DNA from: Dactylorhiza incarnata
Lineage: Eukaryota; Streptophyta; Magnoliopsida; Asparagales; Orchidaceae
Reading direction: 5' to 3'
Length of the DNA stretch: 64,000 bases
NCBI GenBank assembly: GCA_033032865.1
Contig: JAWHQI010000201.1
Location: 1,613,501 to 1,677,500 of the forward strand
The notes beneath the pieces were generated by a model. That model was not told the DNA's origin. It searched no databases and worked only from the letters and a program-made list of their open reading frames with translations. Below are positions 54,391 through 64,000 of this stretch, piece after piece (position 1 is the first letter of the stretch; each line of letters begins with the position of its first letter). The position numbers and the translations under genes were made by a program.

Positions 54391-56562
54391 CATGTCCACC
54401 CTGACTGAGGGTGTCACTTTTGATGTTGCACATTGGCTGGTTAAACCTAAGGACCCAGGGAATTTCACCATTCCGTTCACCATTGGGCACTCTGGCTGCT
54501 ACCAGGCATTATGCGACTCCGGCGCAACAATTAATTGGATGCCTCTTTCATTTTCCGGGAACCCGTATCTGGTAACTTGAGGCCCACTAACATCAATCTA
54601 CAGCTAGCAGATCGGTCTATTAAGAAACCCATTGGTGTTGTCGAAGACCTGGCGGTATCAGTCAATGACTTGGTGTTTCCTGCTGACTTTCTGATCATGG
54701 ATATTGCTTCAGATGTCGCAGTCCCTCTTATCTTGGGAAGACCATTTCTTGCCACAGCACGAGCTCTCATCGATGCCGATAAGGGGAGGTTAACTCTCCG
54801 TTTAGGCAACGTCATGACTACCTTCGACATGTATAAATCCATCGGCAAGGACTATCATGCAGACGCTGATGCGCTCGAACTCTTGGATGGTGAACCCAAT
54901 CCTTTGTCTCCACCTCCTTGGGTTCAAGATGCTGAGAATTCTTATTGGAATGTCGTCAGTGATAACCCTGTTACGGCACATCATTCACGAGAACTTGATG
55001 GGGAATGTACTTCTGCGTCGTATTTCAATACTCCTCCAGCTTTGTCTCTCAAACCCCTGCCGACGACTTTCAAATATCTGTTTCTGGGAGAACAGCAAAC
55101 TCATCCAGTTATTATCTCTGCTTTTCTTCCACCTGAGCATGAGCGACGCTTAGGCAATCTCCTACGAACGCATAAGGGCGCATTCAGCTGGAACATAACG
55201 GACTTAAAAGGAATCAGCCCCACTGTGTGTATGCATAAGATATTGTTGGAAGAGAGCTTCAAACCGACTGCACAACCTCAGCGGCGACTCAATCCAAGGA
55301 TGCAGGAAGTTGTCAAGAAAGAAGTGATCAAACTGCTTGATGCTGTAATTATATACCCGATCAGTGACAGCAAGTGGGTAAGTCCGGTGCAGTTAGTCCC
55401 AAAAAAGGGTGGTATCACTGTTGTCGAAAATGAGCATTGTAACCTAGTGCCAACTCGGGTTGTTATAGGATGGAGAGTGTGCATCGATTATATGAAACTC
55501 AATGATGCGACAAGCAAGGATCATTTTCCTCTCCCCTTCATTGATCAGATGATTGAGAGGTTGGCTGGACAGGACTATTACTGTTTTTTGGATGGCTACT
55601 CAGGATACAATCAGATTCTCATTGACCCAGAGGACCAAGAGAAGACTACGTTCACTTGCCAGTACGACACCTTTGCATTCAAGCAAATGCCATTTGGGTT
55701 GTGCAACGCCCCTGCTACCTCTCAGCGATGTATGCTCTCTATCTTTCACGACATGGTAGGGGACTTCCTAGAGGTCTTTATGGATGATTTTACTCTCTTC
55801 GGTGATGATTTTGATTCCTGCTTGCGGAATCTCTCGGCGGTTATCACCCGATGCGAAAGCACCAACCTAGTGCTGAACTGGGAGAAATGCCACTTCATGG
55901 TCCGGGAGGGAGTTGTTCTGGGACACAAAATCTTAAATAAGGGAATTGAAGTCGATCAAGCCAAAGTGGACATTATTAAGAAGCTCCCTCCCCCAACATC
56001 TGTGAGAGGGATTCACAGTTTTCTGGGACATGCAGGATTTTATCGACGTTTTATCAAAAATTTCTCATCTATAGCCAAGCCGCTGTCAAATATTTTAGGA
56101 AAGGACGAGAGGTTTGACTTTAATAATGAATGTATGCAAGCGTTCAACGTGTTGAAGAGTTGTTTAACAACTGCCCCGGTGTTGACATCACCGGATTGGT
56201 CACTTCCTTTTGAGCTTATGTGTGACGCCAGTGACATCGATGTTGGTGCAGTCTTGGGGCAAAGAAGATACAAGATTTTTTACACAATTCACTATGCTAG
56301 TCGCACACTAACTGGGGCTCAGCAGAACTACACAACCACCGAAAAGGAGCTATTGGCAGTCATTTTCGGTCTTGAGAAATTTCACTCATACCACATTTTG
56401 TCCAAAGTAGTTGTGCACACGGACCACGCTGCTCTCAAATATCTTAAGAAGAAGAAGGATGCCAAACCAAGGCTCCTCCGTTGAATCCTGATGCTTCAGG
56501 AGTACGATCTTGAAATTCGCGATAAGAAGGGGGTCGAGAATGTGATTGTGGATCACCTATCC
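54391..56562 (+). pseudogene. pol: Athila 2 protease, reverse transcriptase and RNase H
   Basis: The protease active-site region ALCDSGATI is near 54510, after which the frame shifts (near 54530-54570). It then continues with NLRPTNINLQLADRS and LILGRPFLATARALID. Reverse transcriptase has KWVSPVQLVPKKGGI, WRVCIDYMKLNDAT, YCFLDGYSGYNQI, MPFGLCNAPATSQRCM and the catalytic FMDD in FLEVFMDDFTLFG. RNase H has LMCDASDIDVGAVLGQ, TTEKELLAVIF and HTDHAALKYL. The frame from 54535 to 56481 is open and ends in a TGA where Athila 1 has a TGG codon (Trp), after which it continues unchanged. Tyr to Phe at the catalytic box is common in Athila. Confidence 0.92.
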
Positions 56563-57398
56563 AGGCTAGAGTATGGAGGTCCTTCTCATCCCAACACCCC
56601 GATAATCTCTGACTCTTTCCCGGATGAGATGCTATTTATAGTGGAAACGGCCCCGAGCAACTCCCCGTGGTTTGCAGATTTGGCTAATTTCTTGGCGTTC
56701 GATAAACTTCCTCCGAATCTGTCATTTCAGCAAAGAAATAAATTCCTCTCTGACGCGAAGTATTATTTCTTGGAAGATCCACTGCTATTCCGCACGTGCG
56801 CTGATGGGATTGTCCGCCGGTGTATTCACGAACCGGAGCATAAGTCTATATTACTCCATTGTCATGATCGTGAAGCGGGTGGTCACATGAGGTCTGCATA
56901 GACAGCACATAAGGTTCTTCAATAAGGCATTTATTGGCCCACTTCATTTTGTGACTCTTATATGCACGTGAAAGAATGTAATGAATGTCAATGAACCGGG
57001 AACATCTCGAGAAAAGATGAAATGCCGCTCAATAATATGTTAGTTTGCGAACCATTTGATGTTTGAGGGATTGACTTCATGGGCCCATTCCCAATGTCCC
57101 ATGGAAAGCTTTATATGATAGTCGCAGTAGATTATGTTTCGAAATAGGTGGAGGCGGAAGCTGTTGCAGCAAATGATGCCCGCACAGTCTTAAAGTTCAT
57201 TCACAAGAACATCTTCTCCAAATTCGGGGTGCCGCGGATAATCATAAGCGATGGGGGCAGCCATTTTTGTAACAAACAGTTACTTCAACTATTGAATAAA
57301 TTTGGTGTGCATCATAAAGTCTCGTTAGCCTATCACCCGCAAACGTGTGGACAGGTGGAAGTTTCTAATAGAGAGCTCAAAAGGATAATAGAAAAATC

Positions 57399-58732
57399 TG
57401 TTGGAACCTTAGTTTTGATTTGAGTTAGGATCCATCTTTGGTCTAAGTTTCTATCGTAACACATCTTGTATAAATTAGATCAAATCTCATTAAGACAGAA
57501 GACACGGAAAAGAAAATAATATAAGTTAACTACGTTCGACAAAATACTAGCTGCGTTCGACGAAAAGCTAGCAGCGCTCGATGAAATGGTTCTGAAGCTG
57601 CGTTCGACGAAATCCAAGCAGCGCTCGACGAAAAGCTGCGTTCGACGAAAACCAAGCAGCGCTCGACGAAAGTTCACTCTGCAACTATTCAATGATCAGA
57701 ACAGCAATCGGCGAGCTCAGCCTGACGAACGACAAGCTGAGATCGACGAACTATTTTCAGCATTATTTTAATTTCATTTCTCAGCTCGACTAAAATTATA
57801 TATTACTGTCTTTCTTTTGTTTGAATTGTTACTGCTTCACATTTATGAAATAGCCATTGCAGAAAAGCTTAAATTAATGACGGAAGTTTATCTTCTCGAG
57901 GAGTCAAGATAATTAAAGAGACTTTATCTCTTCCCTTTAAAAAGACAGACAGTAAGAGAGAAGACAGAAGAGAGAAGGGTTGAGCATAAGAGAGAGAAGC
58001 TCTCTAGATTACATACAGACAGTGAAAGCACAAAGAAGAGAAAGACAAAGAAACATATTTTTATCTATCTTTGTTTGCTAACTCTTCTTTGCAGATCATC
58101 TTCATCCTGAGACACTTAAACAAGATCATTTGCTCAGGATCTCTAATGCAGAAGAAGAAGAAAAAGAGTTGCCACATTCTAGAGAAGAAGCTTACTCAAT
58201 TGTCATCTAATCTCAATCAGATAGGGGGAGGTCTTCAACATCATCAAGGATTAGTATGAGTCTTCTCCAAAAAGAGAAGAACAATGTATCTTTTGTTTTA
58301 TTTTAACTGTATAAAGGGTTATAACTACCTTCAAAAGTTACAGCCATTGGTGGCAGGGCACCTTCTCAAAATCCTGTGGTTTGGTTAGAGCACCTGATCA
58401 AAAGCTCACTTGGTGTGTGTACACCTGATCAAAAACCCCTTGGTGATAGGGCATCTGATCAAAAACCTAGTGGATCCTACCAAGTGTGGTAGAAGAGTAG
58501 ACGTACCCAGGTTTATTGGGGAACTACTATCAAAATCCTTGTGTCTCTGTGCTTGTGATGTGCTGATTTGCTTTAATTTAGTTTTTATAAATCACTCTGC
58601 TATACACTTTTATATATACCACTATTTTAATTCCGCAATAAAATTAAGGGAAAAGTTTTAATACTCTATTCCCACCCCCCCCCCCCCCCCCCCCCCCTCT
58701 AGAGTAAATCTAAGATCTAACCTCCACTTTCA
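57399..58732 (+). repeat. 5' LTR of element D
   Basis: 1,334 bases, from TGTTGGAACC to CCACTTTCA. It holds the TTCGACGAA cluster (57528-57745), an AT-rich stretch with CTTTAAAAAG (57935) as possible TATA box, and a C-homopolymer (about 58673-58697) before CTCTAGAG. Near its 3' part, CACCTGATCAAAA-type segments repeat at 58390-58470. Confidence 0.92.
57528..57745. promoter_or_regulatory. TTCGACGAA word cluster in element D U3
   Basis: CGTTCGACGAAA, CGCTCGACGAAA and variants (TGCGTTCGAC, GCAGCGCTCGACG, CCTGACGAACGAC, GATCGACGAAC) about every 20 bases. The 3' LTR has the same cluster at 60829-61048. It sits 130-345 bases from the LTR start. The core TCGAC is shared with the words of C. Confidence 0.75.
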
Positions 58733-58734
58733 AT

Positions 58735-58746
58735 TGGTATCAGAGG
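58735..58746 (+). other. Primer binding site of element D
   Basis: TGGTATCAGAGG two bases after the LTR end, of initiator-Met-tRNA type. Confidence 0.9.
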
Positions 58747-58835
58747 GTAGTTGATTCTTTACAGGCTAACACCTGAATCAAAAAGATCTATTAGATCTGA
58801 AATTTATTTTAGAGTTCTGTTATTCTTAAAAACTC

Positions 58836-59969
58836 ATGGCACAAGAAGAATATTCAATCACAAGACCACCATTCTGTAATTTAGATAGATTTCCTTTATG
58901 GCAAGCTAGAATCAGATTATATATGAATGCAATAGATGAAGAAATTTATAATTCCACTTTGCCAGGACCTCCAACTTCATCAACATCAACAGATGCTCAA
59001 AAGAAGCTAAAGAGTGCTGATGCCAAGGCTATGAAAATACTATCTCAATCAATGTCAAATGACAGTCTTCAATGAGTTGCTGATTGCACTTCAGCAAGAG
59101 GCATCTAGAACTCCCTCACAAGAATGGTAGCTGAAACTTCATCTACCTCAAGTGATTCAGATACAGAATCATCATCTTGTTCAAGTGAAGAAGATGAAGA
59201 ACAAAAAGCTAGAGAATTCTGCATGTTGGCCATATATGGCTCAAACTACAACTCAGATGCAGAATCCGAATCAGAAAAGTTTGAGGTAATTTCAAGGTTT
59301 GATTTTACTCCTGAAAAATTCAAACCAAATGTTAAATTGCTATATATAAATTTAATAAAATATGAGAAAGAAATCAAATCTCTCAGAAATGATTTAACAG
59401 AAATAAACAACTTAACTTCTGAAAATACTAAACATAAAGAAGATTTAAAAATATCAGAAGAGCAAATTATTTATGTAAATAAAGCTGAAATGTTTGAACA
59501 ATCTAATCTATCTCACATTCAAGAGAAAAATACTATAATTAATTTTATAAAATTTGTCTCTGCTAAAGAAAAAGAAGTAGCAGAAGACTCTGTAGAAATT
59601 AAGAAGATAATTTGTGTTCAACAAAATTCGTCGAACCAAGATCGACGAAATCAAATGACTTCGTCGAACGTCGATCGACGAAAGCCAAACACAAAAATCA
59701 AACATAATTTTCTTGTGATCAGAATTCAACAAATCAAAGTTCAACAAACTCTGAACACAGAAAATAAATATAATTATTCCTTAATCAAGAGATCAACGAA
59801 ATCACTGCATTTCGTTAACACAAGATCGGCGAAAGTTAAGTTATCAAACATATATTTTAAAAGAACTTTAAATTGGTATCAAACTTTAAATAAAACTCTT
59901 ATCAAAGGCCAATATAAAACTAACTTTAAAAGGCTTGACCAGTTTTTCACCATTAAACTCCATCCCTAA
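58836..59969 (+). pseudogene. gag: Element D gag, internally deleted
   Basis: Starts MAQEEYSITRPPFCNLDRF at 58836 with the Copia gag N-terminus (WQARIRLYMNAIDEE). A stop at 59073 is followed by a jump to an acidic Ser/Glu segment (59124 on) in another frame, so the middle of gag, including the zinc knuckle seen in C, is deleted. The C-terminal part is Lys/Asn/Gln-rich and predicted to be helical, and it carries TTCGTCGA/TCGACGAA words (59625-59840) that appear in protein as SSNxDRRN-type repeats. Probably not functional. Confidence 0.75.
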
Positions 59970-60589
59970 TCAAAAAAAAGTTCTAAGATTTACTTAATTT
60001 TTCTATCTTAAAAACAAAGTCAGATAACTTCATGTTCTTACAGACTTTTCACCAAAAATCATGTTTGAGCATTCTACTCAAGTTGCATTGATTAGAAGTG
60101 ATCATAGCACTGAGTGTGAGTCTCTTCTGATAAGGAGATTCTGCAAGAAGGAAAGTATCAGGCAATGTTTTTCAGATCCTAAAAAATTCCTTAGAATCCA
60201 TTAACAGCTGTAGCAATTCAAATCTAACTTTCTATCTTAAAAATTCCTTAGAATCCACTAACAGCTGTAGAAACTCATCATACTGATAAAATCCTATTGA
60301 AACAAAAATCTAGGAATCAAAAATGCTTTTATTCCCATTTACCCTTCTTTTTGCGGTCTTGATCCAGGGTTCCCTGAATCAAGACAGGGGGAGAAATTAA
60401 AAGAAGAAGAAATTTGAGAAGAAAATAAAGAAGGAGTAACTTAAAAGAAGAAGAGAAATTTAGTAATCTATGATTAAATGTTTTCAAACGAATAATTAAT
60501 TTTATTATTTGTTTATCTCCTTAAAGCTTAATAATATATACTAAAATACTTTATGCTTTGAGTTATTCTATTGCTTAGTATCCTAACCC
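59970..60589 (+). other. Element D non-coding internal region
   Basis: No supported gene. CTAACAGCTGTAG-AA and AATTCCTTAGAATCCA occur twice (near 60190 and 60245). The space corresponds to where C carries its extra gene. Confidence 0.55.
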
Positions 60590-60697
60590 AAATAGGGGGA
60601 GATTGTTGGATCACCAGTATTGATTTGGATTAGGATCCCTGTATGTTTTATATGTTTTATATATCAAATCTGTATCCCAACTCAAATAGGGGGAGAT
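60590..60697 (+). other. Duplicated polypurine tract / LTR-start of element D
   Basis: CAAATAGGGGGAGATTGTTGG occurs twice (in pieces), near 60590-60609 and 60684-60703. The second copy is the true LTR junction (60698). The first is followed by a diverged version of the LTR start (GATTTGGATTAGGATCC versus GATTTGAGTTAGGATCC). Confidence 0.85.
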
Positions 60698-62053
60698 TGT
60701 TGGAAGCTTAGTTTTGATTTGAGTTAGGATCCATCTTTGGTCTAAGTTTCTATCATAACACATCTTGTATAAACTAGATCAAATCTCATTAAGACAGAAG
60801 ACACAGAAAAGAAAATAATATAAGTTAACTGCGTTCGACGAAATGCTAGCTGCGTTTGACGAAAAGCTAGTAGCGCTCGACGAAATGGTTCTGAAGCTGC
60901 GTTCGACGAAATCCAAGCAGCGCTCAACGAAAAGCTGCGTTCGACGAAAACCAAGCAACGCTCGACGAAAGTTCACTCTGCAGCTATTCAATGTTCAGAA
61001 CAGCAATCAGCGAGCTCAGCCCGACGAACGACAAGCTGAGATCGAAGAAATATTTTCAGCATTATTTTAATATCATTTCTCAGCTTGACTAAAATATATA
61101 TTGTTGTATTTCTTTTGTTTGTATTGTTACTGCTTCACATTTATGAAATAACCGTTGCAAAAAAGCTTAAATTAAAAACGACAGTTTATCTTCTCGAGGA
61201 GTCAAGATAATTAAAGAGACTTTATCTCTTCCCTTTAAAAAGACAGACAGTAAGAGAGAAGACAGAAGAGAGAAGGGTTGAACATAGAGAGAGAAGCTCT
61301 CCATATTACATACAGACAGAGAAAGCACAAAGAAGAGAAAGACAGAGAATCATATCTTTATCTATCTTTGTTTGCTAACTCTTCTCTGTAGATCATCTTC
61401 ATCCTGAGACACTTAAACAAGATAATTTGCTCAGGATCTCTACTGCAGAAGAAGAAGAAAAAGAGTTACCACATTCTAGATAAGAAGCTTACTCAACTGT
61501 CATCTAATCTCAATCAGACAGGGGGAGCTCTTCAACATCATCAAGGATTTACTAGAGTCTTCTCCAAAAAGAGAAGAACAATATATCTTTTGTTTTATTT
61601 TAACTGTATAAAGGATTATAACTCCCTTTAAAAGTTACAGCCATCGGTGGCAGGGCACCTGATTAAAAACCCGTGGTTTGGTTAGAGCACCTGATCAAAA
61701 GCTCACTTGGTGTGTGGACACCTGATCAAAAACCCCTTGGTGATAGGGCACCTGATCAAAAACCTAGTGGATCCAACCAAGTGTGGTAGAAGAGTAAACG
61801 TACCCAGGTTTATTGGGGAACAACTATAAAAATCCTTGTGTCTCTGTGCTTGTGATTTTCTGTGTTGTTGTGCTGTGCTGATTTGCTTTTATTTAGTTTT
61901 TATAAATCACTCTTCTATACACTTATATATATATATATCACTATTTTAATTCCTCAATAAAATTAAGGGAAAAGTTTTAATACTCTATTCACCGCCCCCC
62001 CCCCCCCCCCCCCCCCCCTCTAGAGTAAATCTAAGATCTAACCTCCACTTTCA
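60698..62053 (+). repeat. 3' LTR of element D
   Basis: 1,356 bases, matching the 5' LTR with scattered changes and a few small length differences. It has the same word cluster and a C-homopolymer at about 61994-62017. Confidence 0.92.
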
Positions 62054-62545
62054 AAATCGATCCACTCTAATAGAAATAAATGGGCAATGAGGGTGGACGA
62101 TGCATTGTTGGCATACCGAACTGCTTTCAAGACCCCTATCGGGATGCCCCCATTTCAGCTAGTTTACGGAAAGGCATGCCACTTACCAGTAGAATTAGAA
62201 CATAAAGCTTTGTGGGCAACTACATTATTGAACATGGACATCCATGCCACAGCAGATCGACGTCTCACCCAGTTAAACGAACTTGACGAATTTCGCCAGT
62301 TTGCCTATGAAAATGCACGCATATATAAAGAAAGGATGAAGCGGTGGCATGATAAGTGTATTGCGCAAAAAGAATTCAAAATTGGAGATCATGTTCTTCT
62401 TTACAATTCCCGTCTCCGTTTATTCCCTGGAAAGCTGAAGTCACGATGGAGTGGTCCCTTCGTGGTAACCGACGTTGCGCCTTTCGGAGCAACTGAGATA
62501 TCCAGCAAAAAAGAAGGCAAATTCAAGGTGAACGGTCATCGCTGA

Positions 62546-63748
62546 AAGATCTACGAGGGAAGCACTGCCTTGTCTGATTGTCAAATTGTACATTTACTTG
62601 ACTAAATATTGCTACTCTACATCAAGAGTGTGTGGTTAATTTATTTGGACAGTTTTTATTTTTTTATTTTTTTTGATGTAATTGTAATCTGCTTCATAAG
62701 ACTTGATCATGTCGGCCAGGGCCTTGTTCCAATGTGGTGACTCTTATTTCAGATACTTTGCAATTTTATCTTTGATGTGTTGTGTCATCTGTTATGTTAT
62801 TGTACTTCTTTATTTTGCTATGCTGTGTCGCACCATCTTAATCAGTTTTGAACAATCATTATAATTATTGCTTTCAGACTTTAATACAGGTATTTGGTCC
62901 ACCCTCAGGACGTTACACAAAAGGGCTCTTGGGAGACAACCCATTGGGACTGCTTGGTTCCGTTCAATCGATCTTTTTTATTTTCTTTACTATATTTTTG
63001 TTGTGCCTGGGGAACTCTTTAATCGCAGGTCCGTATTTCTTGGAGTAAGGCGGAACAACCGCATTCAGGACAAAACGCCATATCTTCTGGTATGGTCATT
63101 TCTGAGCATGGGGTAACCTCTCACCCTAGCCTTCTTAAGCGTATGCCGCTACAAAAACATATTTTGCACTTAGATTAAGTCTGGGGGAATGTGAGTGTCA
63201 TTACCACGTGCACATGCATAGTGCACAGCATACTAGGATTTATAAATTAATTTATGTATTGTAATATTGTTCATCTTCATGGCACACCACGACACCCACT
63301 TGAGCGCGCACTTGACTGTAGGCGCGTGACGAGTATAACTCGTCTCGGTTGTGTGAATGGGAAATTACGGTGCTGGGTTAGGATTGCAAAACGGAGTACT
63401 TTGTTGACTCGTGTAGTGCTCTAGTCAATTATTCATGTCTCGCATAGAAAATCGGTGTAAAATAAATTTTTCTTTATGCTTTTAGTTGTATATTTTTTTC
63501 TTTCGACGTAATTTTAGTTTATTCTACTCAAAAGTGGTGAATCCGGTGCGAACCAAATGGTAGTGTATGGATGTGTGTAGATAGGTGCTAGGCTCGTATT
63601 GCTTGAGTCGGGAGGAAGAATTATCTTTCTCGGTGGCTAAGAACTTGCCCCAAGCCACTCTCGAAGCATAGGTATGACTTGGTCCAGTGCGTGAGTATGA
63701 CGTAGGCCATCATGTTGGCCATCTTGAGCTTTTTATACCAGTCCTATC
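62546..63748 (+). other. Athila 2 non-coding 3' region
   Basis: Aligns with the Athila 1 3' region (2861-4100) at several landmarks. It is interrupted at 63749 by element F before reaching the 3' LTR. No gene seen. Confidence 0.75.
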
Positions 63749-64000
63749 TGTTGAATCCGAAATCGCACCTCCGAAGGAAATCGGAGGCTGCGGGATGCCG
63801 GTTACTTTTTAGTTAGAGAGAGAGAGAGAGAGAGACCGCTAGCAGCGGTCAAGGCCAGACTTCGCCCGTCACGGTGAATGCCACTCCTGTGACGGGCTTT
63901 CCTTTGATTAAGAAGAAGCGGTTACAGCGAGTTACAGATGCAGGAAAGCAGAAGCTGGCCGGTCAGACAGGTCGCAAGACAGGAAACTCAAGACCGCAGC
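63749..64000 (-). mobile_element. Start of another Tat1-family LTR (F)
   Basis: TGTTGAATCCGAAATCGC onwards matches 6826-7075 almost base for base. Differences include an expanded GA microsatellite (63814-63833). The flank before 63749 is Athila 2, so this is an independent insertion. By analogy with Tat1 it would run leftwards. It is cut by the window end. Confidence 0.8.

Larger units (their letters stand above)
57399..62053 (+). mobile_element. Gag-only non-autonomous Copia-like element D
   Basis: A 4,655-base element with perfect AAATC duplications (57394-57398 and 62054-62058). LTRs are 57399-58732 and 60698-62053. It has a primer site, a reduced gag and a polypurine tract but no protease, integrase or reverse transcriptase. 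The gag start (MAQEEYSITRPPFCNLDRF) and LTR 3' end (CTCTAGAG...ACTTTCA) relate it to C. It is younger than Athila 2, in which it sits. Confidence 0.93.
56563..62545 (+). pseudogene. pol: Athila 2 integrase, split by element D
   Basis: The left part (to 57398) has the zinc region [10 protein letters not shown], a TAG near 56899, more stops near 56925-57150 (including TGA in the WGIDF block, whose Trp is kept in Athila 1), and the core blocks SDGGSHF and [10 protein letters not shown]. Element D is inserted after the [10 protein letters not shown] block, with AAATC duplications. The right part resumes at 62054 and reads [15 protein letters not shown] and [13 protein letters not shown] to a stop at 62543-62545, shorter than Athila 1 because the codon after NGHR became TGA. 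Integration activity is clearly lost. Confidence 0.9.

Noticed and set aside
1..64000. tRNA, rRNA, microRNA or CRISPR-like features
   Set aside because: I saw no tRNA cloverleaf, rDNA segment or spacer-repeat array. The tRNA-like matches are primer binding sites.

Overview
This window looks like plant nuclear DNA, almost certainly from a flowering plant with a large genome, and I see no ordinary host gene in it. It is a stack of nested LTR retrotransposons with one non-LTR (L1-like) fragment and several satellite-like arrays. The evidence is Athila, Tat and chromovirus-type Gypsy signatures, Copia gag/pol, initiator-Met-tRNA primer sites next to LTRs, five-base target duplications, plant-style short introns and TATA boxes. 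I cannot name the species. Nearly every reading frame is broken by stops or frameshifts, so this is a decaying heterochromatin-like region. Insertion order can be read from the nesting.

Layout. 1-1389: minus-strand SIRE-like Copia (5' LTR plus first gag codons) inside an Athila Gypsy. 1390-6272: Athila 1 integrase, 3' region and 3' LTR. 6273-6825: end of a large LTR (T family; copy T2). 6826-20833: a minus-strand Tat-type Gypsy (Tat1) with two accessory genes on the opposite strand (7733-11949), interrupted by a Copia element with perfect GTAAC duplications (B, 13608-20312). 20834-24369: AT-rich repeats and remnants of a SIRE-like element (S1). 24370-39249: a T-family LTR (T1) carrying tandem arrays of about 191, 157 and 44 bp, interrupted by a minus-strand non-autonomous Copia (C, 26116-33515, CATTT duplications). 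39250-40570: end and 3' LTR of S1. 40571-42780: remnant of a second SIRE-like copy (S2). 42781-47130: minus-strand T-family copy (T3) with its own tandem arrays. 47133-47792: L1-like reverse transcriptase fragment. 47793-52075: second Tat-like accessory module (E). 52080-63748: Athila 2, interrupted by the gag-only Copia D (57399-62053, AAATC duplications). 63749-64000: start of another LTR of the Tat1 family (F).

The main pattern I find is shared by unrelated elements. In most LTRs the U3 part, just upstream of the TATA box, holds a dense cluster of a short CpG-containing word in both orientations. The word is characteristic of the element: GCTAGCGC (SIRE-like), GACCGC/GCGGTC (B and Tat1), CGTCGA/TCGACG (C), TTCGACGAA (D), CGCACGG/CCGTGCG (Athila 1), CTCGC/GCGAG (E). 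The same words recur in front of TATA boxes of accessory genes: between the LTR promoter and the divergent antisense gene in Tat1 and E, and in front of the extra gene of C. I infer that these are word-based enhancers shared by the LTR and accessory-gene promoters. The antisense two-gene module with introns and its own promoters is the best candidate here for an under-described system.
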